A DNA stretch of 7,229 nucleotides from Synergistales bacterium (GTDB lineage: Bacteria > Synergistota > Synergistia > Synergistales > Aminobacteriaceae): assembly GCA_026002715.1 (NCBI GenBank), contig BOCC01000107.1, forward strand, positions 1 to 7,229, given 5' to 3'. Position numbers and translations under genes: made by a program. Positions 1 through 6,767 of the stretch are shown here, in pieces; the first letter of the stretch is position 1, and every line of letters begins with the position of its first letter. Below the pieces are notes generated by a model. It was not told the DNA's origin. It saw nothing but the letters and a program-made list of their open reading frames with translations, and did not search any database.

Positions 1-218
1 ATGATAATGATGGTGTCTGATTGGAGGCGCCGTAACTTTTTCGATACGGTTTCAGTGTTGGGATAATCAACAGTGCTGTCTAACGGGTGATTTGTATCAA
101 ACAGACCGTTGATGAATTGAATGACCGTTGCGCTTGATAATCGTATCAACTGCTTCAAGATTAAGTCAAAGATCTGCGCCGTATCGCGCTCTTGTTTTTT
201 GCCTAACTCTTTCGCCAC
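1..218 (-). CDS. Rpn-like recombination-promoting nuclease/transposase-family protein, N-terminal part (runs off left edge)
   Basis: An open frame reads leftward from a GTG at 218-216 for 72 codons and leaves the window without a stop. The start is supported by a GGGAGGA Shine-Dalgarno (228-234) nine bases upstream and by a good promoter further up. The product starts VAKELGKKQERDTAQIFDLI and continues with the segments LKQLIRLSSATVIQFINGLF and TVDYPNTETVSKKLRRLQSD. I recognise this layout from N-termini of Rpn/PD-(D/E)XK-type nuclease-transposase relatives that occur in many copies in gut anaerobes; the catalytic part would lie outside the window. Family assignment is from memory of these motifs, not a search. 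Codon use is more A+T-rich than the neighbouring chemoreceptor, which fits a mobile origin. The gene follows the chemoreceptor on the same strand but has its own promoter. It is cut by the window edge, so I cannot tell whether it is intact. Confidence 0.7.
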   Translation of the reverse strand, partial: MAKELGKKQERDTAQIFDLILKQLIRLSSATVIQFINGLFDTNHPLDSTVDYPNTETVSKKLRRLQSDTIII

Positions 219-227
219 TGTACGACA

Positions 228-234
228 TCCTCCC
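228..234 (-). promoter_or_regulatory. Ribosome binding site of the Rpn-like gene
   Basis: GGGAGGA on the minus strand, nine bases before the GTG at 218. It decides the start, because no ATG lies in frame nearby. Confidence 0.65.
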
Positions 235-255
235 GCTTCACTTAGTCATGCCGCT

Positions 256-284
256 ATTTTACAGCGAAAAGTGAAACACCTCAA
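256..284 (-). promoter_or_regulatory. Putative sigma-70-type promoter for the Rpn-like gene
   Basis: On the minus strand TTGAGG (284-279, four of six bases matching TTGACA) is separated by exactly 17 bases from TAAAAT (261-256, five of six matching TATAAT). Transcription would start near 249, giving a leader of about 30 bases before the GTG at 218. The -35 box overlaps one arm of a short inverted repeat (AAACACC 274-280 and GGTGTTT 293-299). Judged by eye only. Confidence 0.5.
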
Positions 285-375
285 CTCAGATTGGTGTTTT
301 ACGTTATATCTATGGGCATGTTGGGTATACCGTTCTGGACATGTTGGTGTTCACGGGGTTTATGAAACGGCCGTG

Positions 376-398
376 GCAGCGCGTTTGAAACGCGCTGC
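376..398. terminator. Perfect GC-rich hairpin after the chemoreceptor gene, possible terminator
   Basis: An 11-base arm GCAGCGCGTTT, one central base at 387, and its exact complement form a 23-base palindrome. Realistically this is a 9-bp GC-rich stem with a 5-base loop. It lies about 20 bases beyond the chemoreceptor stop codon on the minus strand, the normal place for an intrinsic terminator. No U-tract follows on either strand (the minus strand continues CACGGCCGTTTCAT), so it may be a transcript-stabilising 3' hairpin or a protein site instead. The rest of the 200-bp gap 219-418 holds the Rpn promoter and no convincing gene. Confidence 0.4.
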
Positions 399-418
399 TA
401 TGCTGAATATATTCTTGT

Positions 419-2179
419 TTACTTCCTGCTTAGAATGGATTTCAAAACCTGCTCTCCCGCGTCTTCTACGGTGAAATACGACAACTCGCTTTGCAGGTCG
501 CTCGATAGGCCCGATAGATTCTCCGAACCCTCGGCGACTTTCTCAGACGCCGCGGCGATTTCCGCCACACCGGTGCGGATGTTCTCGCTCGCGTGCGCGG
601 TGTTGCTTATCTTCTCGGACATGCTCTGCACGGCTTCCGCTATCTCAGCGCTCGACGCCGCCTGCTCCTCGGCTACAGCCGCGAGGTCCTGCGTCGAAGA
701 GGCTATGTCTTGCAGATAATTTGTCATATTGTTTATCGCGCTCTCCGTCTTCGCGGATAGTTCTTTGGCGTCGCTAGAGTCGGACGTGTTCTTCTGCGCG
801 TAGCCGACTATCTTGTCGAGGTCTGACGTTATCTGCAAGGCGAGATCGGCGATGCTCTTCGCCGCTATGTTGCTGTCCTCGGCTAATTTGCGCACCTCTT
901 CGGCGACGACCGCGAAACCTCGCCCCGCTTCGCCGGCTCTTGCGGCTTCTATGGCCGCGTTAAGCGCCAAAAGGTTTGTCTGATCCGCTATGCTGCCTAT
1001 CTGCGAAACGAAGCTCTGTATCTGCTTCGTTCTGTCTTCCAGCTCCAACACGGCGGAGGCGGAGGCGGCGGAGCTTTCGGCCACCCGGCTAATGCCGTCC
1101 ACCACGCTGCGAACAGCGTGCATTCCGGTGTCTCCAGCGCTCATCGCGTTATCGACCTTGCGCGCTATGTCGGTTCCCTTCTCAGCCGTCGTCTGAGCGC
1201 CGGCCGCCACTTCCTCGACTGAGGCGTTCACCTCTTCGCTCGCTGAGGCAAGGTTGCTTAGATTGACGTTCATTTCATCGACGTTCGATTTGAACTCCTC
1301 AACGGACGCGTTCGTCTGCTCCGCCATAGCGGAGAAATCCTGCGCAGACTCGGATATCTGCCTGCCGGCGTCCTTGACGGTGTTCATAACCTCCCTCAAA
1401 GCAGCCGCCATCTTCTCAAGTTCGTCGCCCATCTGCGCTACGGCGTCCCGGCCGTCTATCTTGAAATCTACCGAAAGATCGCCTGCCGCGAAGCGCGCTA
1501 TTTTTTCTTTCATGGCGTTTACGGGTTTTGTTATCAGACGGGAGATGTAGAAGCTCAAAAACAGGGTGATAATTATCGCGGCAATCGCTATGGCTACGCC
1601 GGTGTTGGCGGCTTCGGTCGAATACCGGTCAGCTTCTTTCTGTTCAGCTACCGCCCGAGAGGTAAGATATTCCGATAGCTCCAGAATGGCGCCATTGTAC
1701 TGCTGCGTTATTGGCTCCAGCTCATTGAAGTAGACGTCCATAGCTTCCGCGTCGCTTGTGTTTTTGGCGCCCAATTCCGAAACTCTGTCCTGAATTCTTC
1801 TGAAGTCGGAGGAAAACTGGTTGATCTTGCTCATCAACTCCTTTTCCTTAGCGCCCATATCCGTCTTCTGATACTCTTGCGCTATAGACGTCGCGGCGGC
1901 GCGGCGGTAGGCAAGATCGTCCTTGACTGTTTTCATCTTGACGGGGTCGTCAAGCAAGATTATTTCCAGAACGTCTTTCGTGGTTCCCTGAACGTGCGCG
2001 CGATATACGCCAAAGTTAGCGGACGGAACTGAGAAGTTGCCGTAGGAATGTCCATAGGCTTCGTTCACCTTCCCCGAGGAGAAATAGTTAAATGCCGTAA
2101 CAGCTACCAATAAAATCAACGGAATCGCAGCAAGAATGCTCAGTTTGACGCCTATGCTTCTGTTCTTCAACCATGACAT
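419..2179 (-). CDS. Methyl-accepting chemotaxis protein (transmembrane chemoreceptor)
   Basis: A 586-residue transducer that senses a ligand in the periplasm and controls the CheA kinase in the cytoplasm. A short basic N-terminus precedes membrane segment 1 (about residues 11-33). A periplasmic helical domain of about 155 residues follows, of four-helix-bundle type by length and helix-rich composition. Membrane segment 2 is at about 193-213, HAMP at about 211-264 (starting [14 protein letters not shown]), then the long coiled-coil signalling domain. The hairpin tip is canonical at about 397-435, with [20 protein letters not shown] followed by [20 protein letters not shown]. The tail ends SILSRK with no NWETF-type CheR/CheB tether. 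The ATG at 2179 has AGGAGG at 2194-2189, nine bases upstream. It lies downstream of metNI on the same strand; sensing of a MetNI-related solute is only a guess. The ligand cannot be read from sequence. Confidence 0.95.
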   Translation of the reverse strand: MSWLKNRSIGVKLSILAAIPLILLVAVTAFNYFSSGKVNEAYGHSYGNFSVPSANFGVYRAHVQGTTKDVLEIILLDDPVKMKTVKDDLAYRRAAATSIAQEYQKTDMGAKEKELMSKINQFSSDFRRIQDRVSELGAKNTSDAEAMDVYFNELEPITQQYNGAILELSEYLTSRAVAEQKEADRYSTEAANTGVAIAIAAIIITLFLSFYISRLITKPVNAMKEKIARFAAGDLSVDFKIDGRDAVAQMGDELEKMAAALREVMNTVKDAGRQISESAQDFSAMAEQTNASVEEFKSNVDEMNVNLSNLASASEEVNASVEEVAAGAQTTAEKGTDIARKVDNAMSAGDTGMHAVRSVVDGISRVAESSAASASAVLELEDRTKQIQSFVSQIGSIADQTNLLALNAAIEAARAGEAGRGFAVVAEEVRKLAEDSNIAAKSIADLALQITSDLDKIVGYAQKNTSDSSDAKELSAKTESAINNMTNYLQDIASSTQDLAAVAEEQAASSAEIAEAVQSMSEKISNTAHASENIRTGVAEIAAASEKVAEGSENLSGLSSDLQSELSYFTVEDAGEQVLKSILSRK

Positions 2180-2191
2180 GTAACATTACCT

Positions 2192-2245
2192 CCTCTTCAT
2201 ATTGCAAAATAGTATTTATATTTTTATTTTGCAATAATGAAGAGG
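2192..2245. promoter_or_regulatory. Long stem-loop overlapping the chemoreceptor Shine-Dalgarno
   Basis: Arms 2192-2211 and 2225-2245 are complementary over 20 bp with a single unpaired base (2236), around a 13-base A+T-only loop. Read as the minus-strand transcript, the 3' arm covers half of the AGGAGG Shine-Dalgarno (2194-2189), so folding could limit ribosome access. The same stretch also contains weak promoter-like elements on the minus strand (TTGCAA-17-TATTTT, and TATAAA in the loop), so it could instead be an operator dyad around the promoter. The pairing is directly visible; the function is inference. Confidence 0.6.
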
Positions 2246-2270
2246 TTTGCACAATCCGAGGGTTTACGTA

Positions 2271-2294
2271 ATTTGTGGGATGATTTACACAAAT
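2271..2294. repeat. Inverted repeat ATTTGTG-N10-CACAAAT
   Basis: Perfect 7-bp arms (2271-2277 and 2288-2294) lie in the gap between metI and the chemoreceptor gene. A second, weaker dyad, TTTGCT-N12-AGCAAA (2304-2327), and the palindrome TTACGTAA (2264-2271) are adjacent. This arrangement fits a transcription-factor site. The spacing does not match a CRP/FNR box (TGTG-N8-CACA would be expected), so no regulator is named. Confidence 0.35.
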
Positions 2295-2353
2295 ACCTAA
2301 TGATTTGCTAAGAATTCGTAAAGCAAACGAGTATAGTTGTAGCGACGTTCTTC

Positions 2354-2375
2354 TAATGCACGTTTAATGCACGTT
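2354..2375. repeat. Tandem 11-base duplication across the metI stop codon
   Basis: TAATGCACGTT occurs twice back to back (2354-2364 and 2365-2375). On the minus strand the copy at 2365-2375 encodes the last codons of MetI. With a single copy the frame would end at the same codon (TAG instead of TAA), so the duplication is neutral for the protein. It looks like a simple slippage event. Confidence 0.6.
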
Positions 2376-3056
2376 CCGCTTGACGACAATTCCGCCCAGA
2401 ATCTGAATCAGGTTCACTACAAACACAAGCGTCAGCACCGTCACATAAGTGACGTCAAGCTGGTTGCGCTGGTGTCCGTAGCGTATGGCGAAGTCCCCGA
2501 GCCCTCCGGCTCCCACAGCGCCCGCCATGGCGCTGAGACCTATCAAGTTTATGGCCGTGATGGTCGTGCCGCGCGCTATGCCGCCTAAACTCTCTTTTAA
2601 ATAAACGCGGCATATTATCTCAATAGGCCCGGAGCCCATCGACTGCGCCGCCTCCACCACTCCCCTGTCGACCTCGGCCAGCGCGCTCTCTATCTGGCGC
2701 GTAAAAAACGGCGTCGTGCCGAACACCAACGGGACGATAGCGCCCTTAACGCCGATAGCCGTCCCCATAATCAGGCGCGTTAGCGGAATAAGCCCCGCGA
2801 GCAGAATTATGAACGGAATGGATCTGAAAAAATTCACCACCTTGTCGATACTATGATAAACACCGGCGCACTGCATAATACCGCCTTTTTTAGTCACGGT
2901 CACGACGATCCCGAAAAACATCCCGAACACGAAGGCCAACGCGCCGGAAATCCCAACCATCACAAGGGTCTCACCCAAAGACCTGAAAAATATCGGCCAC
3001 TTTGGCATTATGTTTGGCAGCCATTCGTTTAAAAAACTGAGAATCTCACCTTGCAT
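2364..3056 (-). CDS. metI: D-methionine-type ABC transporter permease MetI
   Basis: A 230-residue inner-membrane permease that would pair with the adjacent MetN ATPase to import methionine or a related amino acid. About five hydrophobic membrane segments are visible (roughly 28-53, 78-98, 103-117, 160-182 and 203-225). The EAA coupling loop that docks on the ATPase is clear at about 135-160 (EAAQSMGSGPIEIICRVYLK), followed by the family-typical GLSAMAGAVGAGGLGDFAIR and YGHQRNQLDV. Length is close to the usual 215-230. The ATG at 3056 lies inside the last codons of metN (11-base overlap) and has GAGGTGA (3069-3063) six bases upstream, so translation is probably coupled. The substrate-binding lipoprotein gene metQ, usually nearby in metNIQ operons, is absent on the downstream side; a chemoreceptor gene follows instead. 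Confidence 0.95.
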   Translation of the reverse strand: MQGEILSFLNEWLPNIMPKWPIFFRSLGETLVMVGISGALAFVFGMFFGIVVTVTKKGGIMQCAGVYHSIDKVVNFFRSIPFIILLAGLIPLTRLIMGTAIGVKGAIVPLVFGTTPFFTRQIESALAEVDRGVVEAAQSMGSGPIEIICRVYLKESLGGIARGTTITAINLIGLSAMAGAVGAGGLGDFAIRYGHQRNQLDVTYVTVLTLVFVVNLIQILGGIVVKRNVH

Positions 3057-4101
3057 CTAAAATCACCTCAACCCCGACATTTTTATTGCGTAAAAACGCT
3101 ATGGCGCCGTCTATGTCGCTTCTCGCGCCGTTCACTATCAAAATCAGCCCGCCTATGGGAGAGCCCCCGAGAAACTCGATGTCCCCGAATATTATATTGG
3201 CGTCTATGTTGAACTTCCTCGATATCATCGAGACGAGCGCCTCGGAAATGTCCTTTTCCTGATATTTCAGCTTGATTATGCACTCTCCGGGCTTTAGTTT
3301 CACTATGGGAGACCGCTCGGCTATGAGCGCGTGAATTTTGGAGAGGTTTGACGTTGTGTCGATGAAATCTCTCGTTATCTTCTGCTTTGGGTTGGCAAAC
3401 ACCGAGAAGACGTCGCCTTCTTCCACAACGGCTCCGTTCTCCATGACGGCCACGCGGGAACATATCTCCTTTACGACGTGCATTTCATGGGTGATTACCA
3501 CTATGGTTATGCCCAGCTTGGAGTTCAGTTCCTTGAGCAGCTTCAGTATTGAAAGGGTGGTTTGCGGGTCGAGGGAGCTTGTGGCCTCGTCGCAGAGCAG
3601 AATGCCCGGGTCGTTGGCCAAGGCCCGGGCTATGGCTACGCGCTGTTTTTGCCCTCCGCTGAGCTGAGACGGATATGCGCTCTCTTTGTCCTCGAGCCCG
3701 ACGAGGCCAAGCAATTCTTTCACTCTGCCGGCTATCCCAGCCTTGGTCATACCGCTGTATTTGAGCGGATAGGCTACGTTTTGAGCTGCTGTGCGCGAGG
3801 TGAAGAGGTTGAATTGCTGAAAAATCATCCCTATCTTTTTACGAGCTTTACGCAACTCAGGCTCCGAAAAAGCCGTCAATTCTGAGCCGTTCACGAAAAC
3901 CTTCCCCGTCGTGGGACGCTCGAGGAGATTTATGCAGCGCACCAAGGTAGATTTTCCCGCTCCGGAAAAGCCGATTATGCCGTAGACTTCCCCTTTTTCT
4001 ATTTTTAGGCTGACGTCTCTGACAGCCTCCACCAAGCCGCTTTGCGTGTCATCTTTGAAAGTTTTGCCAACGTTTTCCAATATAATCATAACTGTCACCA
4101 T
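3046..4101 (-). CDS. metN: Methionine-type ABC transporter ATP-binding protein MetN with NIL domain
   Basis: A 351-residue cytoplasmic ATPase that powers MetI. Nucleotide-binding motifs are intact: Walker A GFSGAGKST at 44-52, Q-loop around 95-96 (IFQQFNLF), signature LSGGQ at 147-151, Walker B ILLCDE at 167-172 and the switch histidine at 205 (VITHE). Residues from about 260 to the end form the C-terminal NIL/ACT-like regulatory domain, which in E. coli MetN binds methionine and inhibits transport when the amino acid is plentiful. The length is that of full MetN, which separates it from shorter polar-amino-acid ATPases. The start is uncertain: the ATG at 4101 has only a weak GGGTG upstream, while the ATG at 4089 (protein starting MIILENVGKTF) has GGTGA five bases ahead and matches usual MetN N-termini. 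Codons 32-61 recur inverted at the right edge of the window. Confidence 0.95.
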   Translation of the reverse strand: MVTVMIILENVGKTFKDDTQSGLVEAVRDVSLKIEKGEVYGIIGFSGAGKSTLVRCINLLERPTTGKVFVNGSELTAFSEPELRKARKKIGMIFQQFNLFTSRTAAQNVAYPLKYSGMTKAGIAGRVKELLGLVGLEDKESAYPSQLSGGQKQRVAIARALANDPGILLCDEATSSLDPQTTLSILKLLKELNSKLGITIVVITHEMHVVKEICSRVAVMENGAVVEEGDVFSVFANPKQKITRDFIDTTSNLSKIHALIAERSPIVKLKPGECIIKLKYQEKDISEALVSMISRKFNIDANIIFGDIEFLGGSPIGGLILIVNGARSDIDGAIAFLRNKNVGVEVILDAR

Positions 4102-4164
4102 ACACCCGACAAAATCAGCCGATTTTCCCTTTCGTTTCGGATTTCCTCTTCGTGATTTACAATA

Positions 4165-4193
4165 CTTATAAATATAATATGTAATCTTGGTAA
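4165..4193 (-). promoter_or_regulatory. Putative promoter of metNI
   Basis: On the minus strand TTACCA (4193-4188) and TATAAG (4170-4165) are separated by 17 bases, matching four and five of six consensus positions. Transcription would start near 4158, leaving a leader of 57-70 bases. That is too short for a SAM riboswitch, and I see none. Confidence 0.45.
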
Positions 4194-4324
4194 TATATCA
4201 TGGTTGGGATGAATGTCAAGCGTTAGGGTTGCGCCAAATAGCTCAACGCGACCGCTTCAGGTGAGAACATGATTTACCTTGCGATGGGGTTTTCCAAAAA
4301 ATAAGCCTTTTGCCGGGTAGTATA

Positions 4325-4352
4325 TTGACAAAAATGAGATGCGATATATGAT
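4325..4352 (+). promoter_or_regulatory. Putative strong promoter of the trb operon
   Basis: A perfect TTGACA (4325-4330) is followed after 16 bases by TATGAT (4347-4352, five of six). Transcription would start near 4359, about 30 bases before the trbG ATG. Together with the metN promoter it makes 4102-4389 a divergent control region. The rest of this 288-bp gap shows only weak self-complementarity near 4218-4257 and no convincing gene. Confidence 0.6.
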
Positions 4353-4389
4353 TAGCTACAAGATATTTTCCTAAGGTGGGCGGTGGAAA

Positions 4390-5361
4390 ATGAAAGATAA
4401 ATTTACGCGTCGCTCCGCGCGGTTTTGCGTGGCTTTTTTCGCGGCGTATTTTTTAGCGTCCGCTCCGGTTTGCGCCGCTTCTCCCGTATCGGACGACGCC
4501 TTCGAGCTTTTACTCAAAAGATACGAATATATCCTAAGCGACGACGGCAATGATAAAACCGCCGCGGTCGTTCTGGAAGAGTCGGTCGTTCTGCCCCCGG
4601 CCTCTCAGGAGGGCGCGCCTCAGCCCGAGACAGCGTACATCGGCCCGCACCAATACGTGCAAAACAACGCCAAAAGAAGTTTTATGTTCGGCGCGGGGAT
4701 CCCGCGCATCACATGCCGCCCGGGGATGCTTACGGACGTGGAGCTTGAACCGGGAGAAAGGGTCGTAAACGTCGCCGTCTCTGATCCGGACAGATGGTCG
4801 GTCTCAGCGGCGTGGAACGGCGCGCTTGATAACTTAGTGACCCACGTGCTACTAAAGACGCAGTTTCCCGGCATGAGGACAAGCCTTATGATATACACGG
4901 ACAGGCGCACCTATTCTATAGAGATATCCTCCGATACCGAGGCTCCTCACGTGCCGTATGTTGGGTTCAGCTACAAGCCGGAGGGGTTCAGCTACAAGCC
5001 CGACGGGCTTGGCGGCGCGGGCCCGCTCTCTGACGAAACCCCCCGCCTGATCAACGGCTCCGATATCTATTCCCGCTATCTGATAAGGGCGGCGAGCGAC
5101 AGTGACGGCAAAAAAATAAGCTGGACTCCCGTTTTGGTTTACGACGCGCACGGCAAAACGTATATAATAATGCCGAAGGATATGAAAATGACTCCGGGCA
5201 GCCATTCTCTTTCCATAAAACAGGGAGACAGAGACCTGCTCGTGACGTACAAGGTTCTGAAGAAGGACCTCTACGTCGTAAACAGGACGTTCAACGTAGC
5301 GGTTCTGGCGTTCGGCGGTGAAAAAATCGAACTCCGAAGGAAAGACCGAATCGAATTATGA
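4390..5361 (+). CDS. trbG: P-type conjugative transfer protein TrbG (VirB9/CagX family)
   Basis: A 323-residue periplasmic component of the outer-membrane core complex of a conjugative type IV secretion system. A signal peptide is clear: basic start (MKDKFTRR), hydrophobic core to about residue 26, probable cleavage after A29 (PVCA). The cysteine at 28 does not sit in a proper lipobox. Family motifs follow: IPRITCRPGMLTDVELEPGE at about 104-123, DRW at 134-136, a TDRRTY block at 170-175, then the C-terminal beta domain with WTPVLVYDAHGKTYIIMP (245-262) and a final stretch containing YVVNRTFNVAVL. The start ATG has AAGGTGG about ten bases upstream and a strong promoter before that. Residues 192-205 are an exact GFSYKP heptad repeated twice. 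Its stop overlaps the trbB start (ATGA). Being first in the operon, before trbB, differs from the RP4 and Ti order. Confidence 0.9.
   Translation: MKDKFTRRSARFCVAFFAAYFLASAPVCAASPVSDDAFELLLKRYEYILSDDGNDKTAAVVLEESVVLPPASQEGAPQPETAYIGPHQYVQNNAKRSFMFGAGIPRITCRPGMLTDVELEPGERVVNVAVSDPDRWSVSAAWNGALDNLVTHVLLKTQFPGMRTSLMIYTDRRTYSIEISSDTEAPHVPYVGFSYKPEGFSYKPDGLGGAGPLSDETPRLINGSDIYSRYLIRAASDSDGKKISWTPVLVYDAHGKTYIIMPKDMKMTPGSHSLSIKQGDRDLLVTYKVLKKDLYVVNRTFNVAVLAFGGEKIELRRKDRIEL
4963..5004 (+). repeat. 21-base tandem duplication inside trbG
   Basis: GGGTTCAGCTACAAGCC occurs at 4963-4979 and again at 4984-5000, a period of 21 bases that encodes GFSYKPE then GFSYKPD. It keeps the frame and lies between the N-terminal and C-terminal TrbG domains, in what is probably a flexible linker. 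Confidence 0.85.
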
Positions 5362-6332
5362 TGACCGAAGAAGTGCGCCGGCGTCTTATCGAGAAAATGC
5401 GCCGCGAACTTGGTAATAGCGTGGAGGCGTTTTTGTATGACGACACCGTCACCGAGATAATGCTGAACGACGACGCGCGTATATGGATTGTTCGCCGAGG
5501 CGCGGAGGACACGGGCATCACGATGTTGCCCGCGCGGTCTCTGTCCTTTTTGGGTACCGTGGCGTCTTTTTACGGCAAAACCATCCATGCCGAGAACACC
5601 ATCATAGCGGAGGTTCTCCCGATAGACGGCTCGCGTCTCAACGGAGTCATACCGCCGACGGTGGAGATGCCGAGCTTCAACATACGCAAGAAGGCGTCGA
5701 GGATATTTGTCCTTGACGAATATGTCAAACAGGGGCGCATGACGACCGAGGACTGCGAGGTTATCCGAGACGCCATCAGGAAGCGGAAGAATTTCTTGGT
5801 CGTGGGCGCGACCGGAAGCGGCAAAACGACCCTGACCAACGCCATACTTCACGAGATCAACACCATCTGCCCGACTCACAGGGTAATCTCTATGGAGGAC
5901 ACGGCGGAGCTGCAGATACCTCAGCAGAACAAGGTTCGCATGTACACGGACGAAAACACGTCTATGCAAAAACTGCTCTTTTCGGCGATGAGACAGAAGC
6001 CGGACAGGATAATCATCGGGGAAATTCGCAGCGCCGCCGCGCTCGACCTGCTGAAGAGCTGGAACACGGGGCACCCCGGCGGAGTTACGACGCTCCACGC
6101 AAACAGTTGCATGGAGGCCTTATCGCGGCTTGAGATGCTTATTTTAGAGGCGGTCCCGACCCCCATGCAGAGACTTATAGGTCAGGCGGTGGGTCTCGTC
6201 ATATACATAGAGCCGCTCTCCACCGGCCCGACCGTAACCGAGATTATGGAGGTAATAGACTACGACCATAACAAAGAAGAATATGACGTAAGATGGATAA
6301 AGAACGAAAGGTCAGAAGGGGTACACGTTTAA
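5358..6332 (+). CDS. trbB: P-type conjugative transfer ATPase TrbB (VirB11 family)
   Basis: A 324-residue traffic ATPase that forms hexameric rings at the cytoplasmic face of the secretion channel and drives pilus assembly and substrate passage. The N-terminal domain covers about residues 1-130. The ATPase domain has Walker A GATGSGKT at 150-157, the Asp box VISMEDTAELQ at 177-187, Walker B RIIIGEIR at 217-224 and the His box NTGHPGGVTTLHAN at 236-249. All catalytic motifs are intact and the length is normal for TrbB. The ATG at 5358 overlaps the trbG stop by four bases (ATGATG; a second ATG at 5361 is possible), which indicates translational coupling; only a distant GAAGGAAAG is seen upstream. 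The presence of trbC and trbD next to it supports TrbB rather than a pilus-retraction (PilT) or type II (GspE) ATPase. Confidence 0.95.
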   Translation: MMTEEVRRRLIEKMRRELGNSVEAFLYDDTVTEIMLNDDARIWIVRRGAEDTGITMLPARSLSFLGTVASFYGKTIHAENTIIAEVLPIDGSRLNGVIPPTVEMPSFNIRKKASRIFVLDEYVKQGRMTTEDCEVIRDAIRKRKNFLVVGATGSGKTTLTNAILHEINTICPTHRVISMEDTAELQIPQQNKVRMYTDENTSMQKLLFSAMRQKPDRIIIGEIRSAAALDLLKSWNTGHPGGVTTLHANSCMEALSRLEMLILEAVPTPMQRLIGQAVGLVIYIEPLSTGPTVTEIMEVIDYDHNKEEYDVRWIKNERSEGVHV

Positions 6333-6365
6333 TACGTCGATTAGCGGCGTATATATTCTAAATAT

Positions 6366-6371
6366 GAGGTG
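6366..6371 (+). promoter_or_regulatory. Ribosome binding site that sets the trbC start
   Basis: GAGGTG lies six bases before the GTG at 6378. An earlier in-frame GTG at 6369 is part of this site itself and therefore is unlikely to be the start. Confidence 0.6.
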
Positions 6372-6377
6372 ATTATT

Positions 6378-6761
6378 GTGAAGGTAAAGAAAATAATGAT
6401 AAAGAAAACGTCTCCGTTTTTCGTTTTTGTTCTTGCGGTTTTGACATTGGCGGCGGTTTTAGCGTCGGCCGGTACGGCTTTCGCCGCCGCCGCGGCAATG
6501 CCGTGGGAGGCCGCGCTTGTTATAATAACAAATTCTCTCACCGGTCCGGTCGCCTTGGGTATTTCACTTATCGCGATAGTCGCGGCGGGGGCGGCGCTCA
6601 TATTCGGGGGCGATATGACCGGCTTCATGCGCACGGCGGTGTATTTGGTTCTCGTTATAGGTCTCATAGTCTCGGCGGCGGGCATACTGAAATCTCTTTA
6701 CGGTAAAGACGCTCCCACTAGCAACATGATTATTGAGCAGTCTAAAGAATTTTTGGCTTAG
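6378..6761 (+). CDS. trbC: Conjugal transfer pilin TrbC (VirB2 family)
   Basis: A 127-residue precursor of the major pilus subunit. From the GTG start at 6378 the protein has a basic N-terminus (MKVKKIMIKK), a long hydrophobic signal core to about residue 34 and a probable leader-peptidase site after AFA at 34-36. Two membrane helices follow at about 56-76 and 86-104, separated by the short loop GGDMTGFMR, the usual VirB2/TrbC arrangement. The motif TGPVALGISLIAIVAAGAAL matches the conserved TrbC helix. The C-terminal tail (from KSLYGKDAPT) is hydrophilic. In RP4 the C-terminus is trimmed and the pilin cyclised; nothing here shows whether that happens. It starts 45 bases after trbB and ends six bases before trbD. 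The frame extends upstream to a GTG at 6369, but that codon lies in the ribosome binding site. Confidence 0.85.
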   Translation: MKVKKIMIKKTSPFFVFVLAVLTLAAVLASAGTAFAAAAAMPWEAALVIITNSLTGPVALGISLIAIVAAGAALIFGGDMTGFMRTAVYLVLVIGLIVSAAGILKSLYGKDAPTSNMIIEQSKEFLA

Positions 6762-6767
6762 TTCGCC

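Noticed and set aside
121..474. Plus-strand open frame of 117 codons over the Rpn-like gene, the gap and the end of the chemoreceptor gene
   Set aside because: It overlaps two better-supported minus-strand genes, has low-complexity unlike-protein content and no recognisable motif or good ribosome site.
2271..2294. CRP/FNR-type binding site
   Set aside because: The TGTG and CACA half-sites are separated by ten bases instead of eight and the flanking bases do not match either consensus.
4102..4164. SAM or other methionine riboswitch in the metN leader
   Set aside because: The leader predicted from the promoter is only about 57-70 bases and shows no multi-stem fold or terminator.
4218..4257. 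Possible hairpin (AAGCG...CGCTT with inner GTTG...CAAC) in the divergent gap
   Set aside because: The stems are short with large loops and competing pairings; not better than expected by chance.
4223..4270. Minus-strand mini-frame of 15 codons (MFSPEAVALSYLAQP) with an AAGGT upstream, ahead of metN
   Set aside because: It is too short to judge and lies upstream of the predicted metN promoter, so it is probably not a leader peptide of metN; no run of control codons is present.
5271..6098. Long minus-strand open frame of 275 codons opposite trbB
   Set aside because: It lies antisense to the clear TrbB ATPase, and its arginine/histidine-rich content is that of a mirror frame in GC-rich DNA.
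6333..6377. Small hairpin (TACG...CGTA) between trbB and trbC as a terminator or attenuator
   Set aside because: Only about six pairs including a wobble, no U-tract, and it sits inside an operon where termination is not expected.
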